Assembly (NCBI GenBank): GCA_946478975.1
Contig: CAMLEO010000119.1
Coordinates: 1-18,726 of the forward strand
DNA: 18,726 nt
Source of the DNA: an uncultured Steroidobacter sp.
GTDB taxonomy: Bacteria > Pseudomonadota > Gammaproteobacteria > Steroidobacterales > Steroidobacteraceae
Direction of reading: 5' to 3'
The stretch's first letter is position 1; every line of letters begins with the position of its first letter. Below are positions 14,549 through 18,726 of the stretch, piece by piece. The notes under the pieces are model-generated. The model made no database searches and was not told the DNA's origin. It worked only from the letters and a program-made list of their open reading frames with translations. Position numbers and translations under genes: made by a program.

Positions 14549-15571
14549 ATGAGCTCGGATATCGCGGTCGTCATTGGCAGGTTCCAGATCCTTCAGCGGG
14601 GTCACGGCACTTTGTTACAAGCGGCGCTTGCCATGGCGCCGAAAGTAGTCGTCGTCATTGGTTCCGCGTTTCGCGCCCGCGATGCTCACAATCCTTTCAC
14701 GTGGCAGGAGCGTCAGCAGCAGTTCGAAGCCGTGCTCAGCGCTGAGGATCGGCAGCGGGTGGAGTTTCTGCCGGTGCGCGATTACTACGACGATCAGCGC
14801 TGGGGCGACGCTGTGCGGGCAGGATTGGAGCGCATCGCGGGCCGCGCTGCCAAAGTGACTTTGGTGGGATTCAAGAAGGATCACACCTCGGGTTATCTCG
14901 ATGCGTTTCCCGGCTGGACGGTGCACGAAGTCGAGCCGCAGTTCGATATCAGCGCCAGCGACCTGCGCCGGGTGTATTTCGAAACCGCCAAGATGTCGGC
15001 TGCGTTGACCGTGATCGGCAACTATGTCGAGCCGGGCGTGCGCGATTATCTGGAAGCGTGGGCGCAGCTGCCGGCGTATCGTCAATGCCAGGCCGAGCAT
15101 CGGGCCGTCGCCGCCTATCGTGAGAAATACACCGCGCCGTTTTATATCACCGCCGATTCGGTGGTCACCGCTCGCGAGCACGTATTGTTGATCAAGCGCG
15201 GTGGGGACATCGGCCATGGATTGTGGGCGCTGCCGGGCGGATTCGTAGATCCGTGGGAGCGTTTCTATCCGGCGGCCGTGCGCGAGCTGGCGGAGGAGAC
15301 AGGTTACAAACCCCATCCTTCGCACCTGCGAGCGGCGCTGAAATCTTCCGCAGTCTTCGATCACCCGGCGCGCTCGCCACGTGGGCGGATCATCACCAAT
15401 GCATTTCATTTCGAGCTGGGCGATGTGGATCTGCCGGATGTCGTCGGCAGCGACGACGCCAAGCTCGCCAAGTGGGTGCCGGTCGCGCAGCTGCCGTCGC
15501 TCGAATCGCAATTGTTCGAAGACCACGCCTGCATCCTGGATCATTTCGTCGGGCTCTATCCCGCGCTGTAA
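14549..15571 (+). CDS. nadM: Bifunctional NMN adenylyltransferase / Nudix pyrophosphatase
   Basis: A 340-residue fusion. Residues 1-~180 are a NadM-type nucleotidyltransferase: VVIGRFQ at 7-13, R-G-H at 17-19, and ISASDLRR (134-141) in place of the ISSTxxR loop. Residues ~195-340 are a Nudix domain with a complete catalytic box, G231-x5-E237-x7-R245-E246-L-A-E249-E250-T-G-Y. This architecture is known from cyanobacterial and proteobacterial NadM-Nudix proteins, which make NAD from NMN and hydrolyse ADP-ribose; the latter would feed NrtR's ligand level. The first His of the adenylyltransferase HxGH motif is Gln16 (QRGH), which could lower activity. The ATG at 14549 has AAGG six bases upstream; the TTG at 14543 is less likely. 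It is last in the NAD operon. Confidence 0.92.
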   Translation: MSSDIAVVIGRFQILQRGHGTLLQAALAMAPKVVVVIGSAFRARDAHNPFTWQERQQQFEAVLSAEDRQRVEFLPVRDYYDDQRWGDAVRAGLERIAGRAAKVTLVGFKKDHTSGYLDAFPGWTVHEVEPQFDISASDLRRVYFETAKMSAALTVIGNYVEPGVRDYLEAWAQLPAYRQCQAEHRAVAAYREKYTAPFYITADSVVTAREHVLLIKRGGDIGHGLWALPGGFVDPWERFYPAAVRELAEETGYKPHPSHLRAALKSSAVFDHPARSPRGRIITNAFHFELGDVDLPDVVGSDDAKLAKWVPVAQLPSLESQLFEDHACILDHFVGLYPAL

Positions 15572-15600
15572 CCGCAACTGAACAGCCGGACAGGGCGCGC

Positions 15601-15637
15601 TTGACACGCATCGATATTTCCACAATCATGGAAATAT
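15601..15637 (+). promoter_or_regulatory. ArsR promoter and operator
   Basis: A consensus -35 TTGACA (15601-15606) and a -10-like AATCAT (15624-15629) are spaced by 17 bp, predicting transcription from about 15636, the ArsR start codon itself. Overlapping this is a perfect inverted repeat, ATATTTCCA (15614-15622) and TGGAAATAT (15629-15637) with a 6-bp spacer. It covers the -10 and the start, as expected for an ArsR-type operator. Confidence 0.8.
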
Positions 15638-15986
15638 GAAATCGGAGCAGGTCGTCAAGGCACTCGGCGCGCTGGCCCAGGAATCGCGGCTGGCGGTGTT
15701 TCGCCTGCTGGTGAAGCGCGGGCCGCAGGGTTACTCGCCCGGCGAGTTGTCGGAGAAGCTGGGTGTGCCGGCGCCGACGCTGTCGTTTCATTTGCGGGAG
15801 TTGCAGCACGCGCAGCTGGTGCTGTCGCGACGTGAAGGGCGCTTCCTGTACTACAGCGCCAACTTCGAAACCATGCATGGCGTGGTCGACTTTTTGAGCG
15901 AGAACTGTTGCAGCCTGTCGGATGGGGCCTGCGATGCGCAGTGCCAGCCGGCAACGAGTACCAAACGCGGGAGGAGATCGGTATGA
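15636..15986 (+). CDS. arsR: ArsR-family metalloregulatory repressor
   Basis: A 116-residue winged-helix repressor of the ArsR/SmtB family: ALAQESRLAVFRLLVKRG, then the recognition region PAPTLSFHLRELQHAQLV (45-62) and the wing REGRFLYYS. There is no ELCxC pair in the DNA-binding helix. Instead the C-terminus has C91, C92, C99 and C103 (SENCCSLSDGACDAQC), resembling the As(III) site of Acidithiobacillus ferrooxidans ArsR, which uses a Cys-Cys pair plus a third cysteine. It should dissociate on binding trivalent arsenicals. No Shine-Dalgarno precedes the ATG at 15636 and the predicted transcription start coincides with it, so translation may be leaderless. It overlaps the next gene by 4 bp (ATGA). 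Confidence 0.92.
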   Translation: MKSEQVVKALGALAQESRLAVFRLLVKRGPQGYSPGELSEKLGVPAPTLSFHLRELQHAQLVLSRREGRFLYYSANFETMHGVVDFLSENCCSLSDGACDAQCQPATSTKRGRRSV

Positions 15987-16474
15987 AGCGGTTCCATGTG
16001 CACGTGGCGGTGGACGACCTGTCCGAAAGCATTCGCTTTTACTCGACGTTGTTCGGCGCCCAGCCCAGCGTCCGGGAAGTCGATTACGCGAAGTGGATGC
16101 TGGACGATCCGAGAGTGAACTTCGCGATCTCCAGTCGCGGCCGGCACGCCGGCGTGAACCATCTCGGCTTCCAGGTGGACAGTGGCGATGAGCTGACGGC
16201 GATGAAGGCGCAGCTGGAAGCGGCGGATCGCTCGCTGGTCGAGCAAACAGCAGTCTCCTGTTGTTACGCGCGCTCAGACAAGTATTGGGTCACCGACCCT
16301 TCAGGCATCGCGTGGGAAACATTTCATTCGCTGGGCAGCGTGCCCGTGTACGGCGAAGGAGATCGCGTCGAGGCGAGCGAAGGCGGCTGCTGTATTCCGC
16401 TGGCCGTCGAGGCGAATGCTTCGTCCTGTTGCGTGCCGAGCAGGGAGCCATCGCAGGTCGCTTGCTGCCGCTGA
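15983..16474 (+). CDS. arsI: ArsI-like C-As bond lyase (ArsI/CadI family)
   Basis: A 163-residue vicinal-oxygen-chelate protein. Known ArsI enzymes use Fe(II) and O2 to demethylate trivalent methylarsenicals and related aromatics. Likely metal ligands are H5 (or H7), H60 (GVNHLGFQV) and E112 (IAWETFH), and the vicinal substrate-binding thiols are C93-C94 (VSCCYARSDKYWV). The spacing from C93 to E112 is the same as described for the Thermomonospora enzyme. After residue 130 there is a cysteine-rich tail with three further Cys-Cys pairs (136-137, 149-150, 161-162), suited to binding soft metals or arsenic. GGGAGGAG precedes the ATG, which overlaps the arsR stop by 4 bp, so the two are translationally coupled. 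A CadI-like cadmium role is the alternative. Confidence 0.88.
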   Translation: MKRFHVHVAVDDLSESIRFYSTLFGAQPSVREVDYAKWMLDDPRVNFAISSRGRHAGVNHLGFQVDSGDELTAMKAQLEAADRSLVEQTAVSCCYARSDKYWVTDPSGIAWETFHSLGSVPVYGEGDRVEASEGGCCIPLAVEANASSCCVPSREPSQVACCR

Positions 16475-16513
16475 GAATCGCTCGTCGCAAATAGTGAACC
16501 GTTGAGCGACTTG

Positions 16514-16538
16514 CCGCCGCTCATGAATTGAGCGGCGG
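16514..16538. terminator. Strong hairpin after arsI, without a U tract
   Basis: CCGCCGCTCA (16514-16523) and TGAGCGGCGG (16529-16538) form a perfect 10-bp stem with a 5-nt loop. It lies 40 bp after the arsI stop and 50 bp before the VOC gene. Neither strand has a T run after it, so it is a weak intrinsic terminator at best. It may instead stabilise mRNA ends or act as a Rho-assisted stop. Confidence 0.5.
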
Positions 16539-16587
16539 GCCGGGTAGTGCCATCCTTGCGATCTTTGCGCAGATCGCAGGGGGAGCC

Positions 16588-16971
16588 ATGATCGATCATC
16601 TCGGCATCACGGTGCGTGACCACGACGCGTCGAAGGATTTCTATTTGAAGGCGCTGGCGCCGCTCGGCATCGGCGTCGTGATGAGCGTGTCCAAAGCGGA
16701 GAGCGGCGCGGACAGCGATTTCACCGGCTTCGGGGACGAGCGCAAGCCGTTCTTCTGGATCGGGCAGGGCACGCCGACCGGCGCCTTGCATTTGTGTTTC
16801 ACAGCCAAGAACCGCGCCGCGGTCGATGCTTTTTATAAAGCGGCGCTCGCCGCCGGCGCGCGCGATAACGGCCCGCCGGGAATTCGCGCTCACTATCACC
16901 CCAACTATTACGGCGCCTTCGTCATCGACATGAACGGCGTGAATCTCGAAGCGGTCTGCCATACCCCTTGA
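16588..16971 (+). CDS. VOC-family (glyoxalase/bleomycin-resistance fold) protein
   Basis: A 127-residue single-module vicinal-oxygen-chelate protein. The first half starts MIDHLGITVRDHDASKDFYLKAL, the second half is ALHLCFTAKNRAAVDAFYKAAL, and it ends VIDMNGVNLEAVCH. H4, H68 and E121 are at the usual metal-ligand positions of this fold, so a divalent metal is likely; the substrate is unknown. The AGGGGGAG just before the ATG at 16588 supports the start. It is separated from arsI by a hairpin, so it is probably not part of that operon. The lipoprotein gene starts 18 bp downstream, and the two are likely cotranscribed. Confidence 0.9.
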   Translation: MIDHLGITVRDHDASKDFYLKALAPLGIGVVMSVSKAESGADSDFTGFGDERKPFFWIGQGTPTGALHLCFTAKNRAAVDAFYKAALAAGARDNGPPGIRAHYHPNYYGAFVIDMNGVNLEAVCHTP

Positions 16972-16989
16972 TCGACTAAGGAGCAAACA

Positions 16990-17913
16990 ATGCACTCATT
17001 ACGGACACGTCGATTCGCCTGTCTCTCCGCGCTCGCGGCGGTCGCTGCGCTTTCCGGATGCTCGAAGCAACCGGAGCAGGCGGCGCAAACACCGCCGGCC
17101 GCGGAATCAACTCAGCCCGCTGCGTCGGATCCGTTAGTTGCGAGCATCAACGGCGAGTGGCGCAGTGCTGAAGACAAGGCGCGCGATCAGTATCGTCATC
17201 CCAAGGAGTCGCTGGAGTTCTGGGGACTCGCGCCCGGCATGACAGTTCTGGAAGTGCAGCCCGGCGGCGGCTGGTGGAGCGATATTCTCGCGCCGTATGC
17301 AAAAGCGACCGGCGGCAAGTACTACGCGACGGCCGCCGATCTGCAGAATCCCGAGCTCTCCGAAGCGGCCCGCAAGTCACGAGCCGATTTTGAAGCGCGC
17401 TTCGCCGCCAAGCCGGATGTTTATGGCCAGGTGCAGCTGGTGAATTTCGGTGCCAGGTCGGCGCCGCTGCCGGAGAACACGTTCGATTTGATTCTGTCGG
17501 CGCGTTCGTTTCATAACTGGATGAGCGCCGGCGTTACGGACAAGTTCCTGAAGGACTTCTACGGTGCGTTGAAGCCCGGCGGCATTTTCGCGATCGAGCA
17601 GCATCGCGCCAATCCCGGCCAGCAGGATCCGAAAGCCGAGAACGGCTATGTCACCGAGGAATATGTGATCGAACAGGCGAAGAAGGCCGGCTTCGAGCTG
17701 GTCGATCGTTCGGAGATCAACGCAAATCCCAAGGACACCAAGGATCATCCGTTCGGCGTGTGGACCTTGCCGCCGACCAAGCGCACGCGTCCGTACAGCG
17801 AAGGCGCCGACGCCAACGATCCGAAGTTCGATCGCAGCAAGTACGATGCGATCGGCGAGTCGGACCGCATGACCTTGAAGTTCCGCAAGCCGGCCAGCGG
17901 CAGCGCGAGCTGA
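16990..17913 (+). CDS. Lipoprotein with a class I SAM-dependent methyltransferase domain
   Basis: A 307-residue protein that begins with a lipoprotein signal peptide: basic MHSLRTRRF, a hydrophobic stretch, and lipobox LSGC with C24 as the modified cysteine, followed by an Ala/Pro/Gln-rich tether to ~48. The rest matches the predicted methyltransferases of COG4798. Motif I is TVLEVQPGGGWWSDILAPY (from residue 85), followed by FDLILSARSFHNW (motif IV region) and LKPGGIFAIEQHRA. It ends in GVWTLPPTKRTRPYSEG. A SAM-type fold outside the cytoplasm is odd because SAM is not expected there, so the domain may bind another ligand. AGGAG (16979-16983) supports the ATG. It is followed by a strong hairpin at 17922. 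Confidence 0.9.
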   Translation: MHSLRTRRFACLSALAAVAALSGCSKQPEQAAQTPPAAESTQPAASDPLVASINGEWRSAEDKARDQYRHPKESLEFWGLAPGMTVLEVQPGGGWWSDILAPYAKATGGKYYATAADLQNPELSEAARKSRADFEARFAAKPDVYGQVQLVNFGARSAPLPENTFDLILSARSFHNWMSAGVTDKFLKDFYGALKPGGIFAIEQHRANPGQQDPKAENGYVTEEYVIEQAKKAGFELVDRSEINANPKDTKDHPFGVWTLPPTKRTRPYSEGADANDPKFDRSKYDAIGESDRMTLKFRKPASGSAS

Positions 17914-17921
17914 GTTAGAAA

Positions 17922-17956
17922 ATCGGAGCGAGCGGCAACGAGTCGCTCGCTCCGAT
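17922..17956. terminator. Bidirectional-type terminator hairpin between convergent genes
   Basis: ATCGGAGCGAGCG (17922-17934) and CGCTCGCTCCGAT (17944-17956) form a perfect 13-bp GC-rich stem with a 9-nt loop. It sits between the stops of the lipoprotein gene (17913) and the exporter gene (17960). On the minus strand it is followed by TTTTCTAAC, a U-rich run. On the plus strand there is no T run, so it terminates the exporter transcript best. Confidence 0.85.
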
Positions 17957-17959
17957 CGA

Positions 17960-18544
17960 TCACGGCATCAGCGAAGATCCGCGGATCACATTCGTCAGGA
18001 TCCATACGCCGAAGATCGCGAACAACGCGGCGGCGACAAAGCGGATCTTGCTCAAGGGAATGCGCTGGCAGAGTTTTTCACCGAGCAGCACCGCCGGCAC
18101 GTTCGCAATCATCATGCCGAGCGTCGTGCCCATCGACACCATGCCGATGCTGGAGAACCTGGCGCCGAGCGCAATCGTCGCCAGCTGCGTCTTGTCGCCC
18201 ATCTCGGCCAGAAAGAACAAAATCAATGTAGTGATGAACGCACCGTGCTTGCGCGTGTTGTCACCGACATCGTCGAGCTTGTCAGGAATGATGGCCCACA
18301 CCGCGAAGCCGAGAAATGACAGGCCGAGCACCCAGCCGAGCACAGTGGGATTGACCTTGGTCGCGGCCCAATCACCGAGCAGCGCCGCGAGCAGATGATT
18401 CACCAAGGTCGCAACGAAAATGCCGGCGATGATGGTCCATTGCTGGCCGCGAAAACGCGCCGCGAGCACGAACGACAACAGCTGGGTTTTATCGCCCATC
18501 TCGGCGATGGCGACCATGCCGAGCGAGGTGAGCAAAGCTTCCAA
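17960..18544 (-). CDS. TMEM165/GDT1-family manganese exporter
   Basis: A 194-residue inner-membrane protein with two homologous halves, each carrying the family signature E-M-G-D-K-T (15-20 and 114-119). About six membrane helices can be read. The family (UPF0016) includes Vibrio cholerae MneA and yeast Gdt1; bacterial members export Mn2+. A yybP-ykoY Mn2+ riboswitch lies directly upstream and supports the function. I prefer the TTG at 18544: AGGAG precedes it by 9 bases, and the product MEALLTSLGMVAIAEMGDKT starts like other family members. The ATG at 18598 would add 18 polar residues. The frame also runs back into the riboswitch, which is not coding. The stop abuts the terminator at 17922-17956. 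Confidence 0.9.
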   Translation of the reverse strand: MEALLTSLGMVAIAEMGDKTQLLSFVLAARFRGQQWTIIAGIFVATLVNHLLAALLGDWAATKVNPTVLGWVLGLSFLGFAVWAIIPDKLDDVGDNTRKHGAFITTLILFFLAEMGDKTQLATIALGARFSSIGMVSMGTTLGMMIANVPAVLLGEKLCQRIPLSKIRFVAAALFAIFGVWILTNVIRGSSLMP

Positions 18545-18558
18545 AATGACGAGCTCCT

Positions 18559-18606
18559 GGGCCGGCGACGGTGATAACCCATGACTTCGCGCTTCCATGC
18601 CGGCCC
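18559..18606 (-). promoter_or_regulatory. Stem adjacent to the exporter's ribosome-binding site (candidate expression platform)
   Basis: On the minus strand GGGCCGGC (18606-18599) can pair perfectly with GCCGGCCC (18566-18559). The second arm directly abuts AGGAG (18558-18554), the Shine-Dalgarno of the exporter. It lies between the riboswitch and the gene, where Mn2+-dependent refolding would act. Confidence 0.5.
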
Positions 18607-18622
18607 CGGCCTGGAAGACAAA

Positions 18623-18722
18623 GTCAAAGGTCTCGCCTTTAGTCACCGACGCCATGGTCTGAACGACCAAGTGTGTTGACGTCGGCTCCTTACGTTGCGT
18701 AAGGCGGCTACTCCCCAGTGAC
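18623..18722 (-). ncRNA. yybP-ykoY manganese riboswitch
   Basis: The minus strand carries the conserved elements in order. GGGGAGTAGCC (18716-18706) comes first. Next is a small hairpin CTTACG-CAA-CGTAAG, then GTCAACACACT, a further hairpin region, and GGCGAGACCTTTGAC near the 3' end. These are the hallmark segments of the yybP-ykoY aptamer, which binds Mn2+ and turns on Mn exporters. The closing helix GTCA (18722-18719) with TGAC (18626-18623) is only four bases from the window edge, so the promoter is outside. It precedes the TMEM165/GDT1-family exporter, a known target. Confidence 0.9.
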
Positions 18723-18726
18723 GGGC

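Noticed and set aside
14615..15625. 336-residue open frame on the minus strand
   Set aside because: It is antisense to nadM/Nudix, with low-complexity Arg/His-rich composition and no motif.
18545..18670. N-terminal extension of the exporter frame
   Set aside because: The upstream part of the frame reads through the Mn riboswitch and its linker; the added residues are polar and unlike the family N-terminus.
1..18726. Mobile elements, prophage, CRISPR arrays, tRNA or rRNA genes
   Set aside because: I saw no transposase or integrase, no regularly spaced repeats, no target-site duplications and no cloverleaf-like sequence; GC content and codon use look even across the window.

Overview
The window is GC-rich, gene-dense bacterial chromosomal DNA, most likely from a soil or environmental Gammaproteobacterium. 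A member of the Steroidobacter/Nevskia/Xanthomonad side of the class would fit, but this is inferred from gene families and GC content, and no rRNA or marker gene settles it. It holds about 20 protein genes, one riboswitch and several convincing operator palindromes. There is no tRNA, rRNA, CRISPR array, transposase or integrase.

Layout. 1-2795: the 3' end of a gene truncated by the window edge, an AraC-type regulator divergent from an exported epoxide-hydrolase-like alpha/beta hydrolase, and a cupin protein. 2782-6415: a large signal-transduction ATPase regulator (winged helix, NTPase, TPR-like tail) divergent from a FixJ/LuxR-type response regulator with a degraded receiver pocket. 6342-8141: a TetR repressor divergent from an FAD monooxygenase, with a palindromic operator between them. 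8159-9858: a small hypothetical protein, a CopD-like membrane protein, a DGC-type cysteine-cluster protein and a cytoplasmic avidin-fold protein. The CopD-like and DGC genes converge, and each has the same FNR/ANR-type promoter architecture. 9874-15571: an NAD salvage locus in which the Nudix-derived repressor NrtR is divergent from pncA-pncB-nadE-nadM/Nudix, with a perfect NrtR-type palindrome in front of pncA. 15601-16474: a two-gene organoarsenical module (ArsR with a C-terminal cysteine site, then ArsI) with an operator overlapping its start. 16588-17913: a VOC protein and a lipoprotein with a methyltransferase domain. 17922-18722: a shared terminator, then a minus-strand TMEM165/GDT1-family manganese exporter preceded by a yybP-ykoY manganese riboswitch at the window edge.

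How the parts work together. The NAD block makes a coherent pathway. PncA deamidates nicotinamide, PncB makes nicotinate mononucleotide, NadE amidates the deamido-dinucleotide to NAD, and the NadM/Nudix fusion supplies adenylylation plus an ADP-ribose-type pyrophosphatase. NrtR is expected to sense ADP-ribose or NAD products. The ArsR/ArsI pair looks like a complete inducible unit for C-As bond cleavage. The Mn exporter is expected to be switched on by Mn2+. The most unusual items are the twin FNR-type promoters, the leaderless-looking starts, the non-secreted avidin homologue, the His-to-Gln change in the adenylyltransferase motif and the acidic-pocket-less response regulator.
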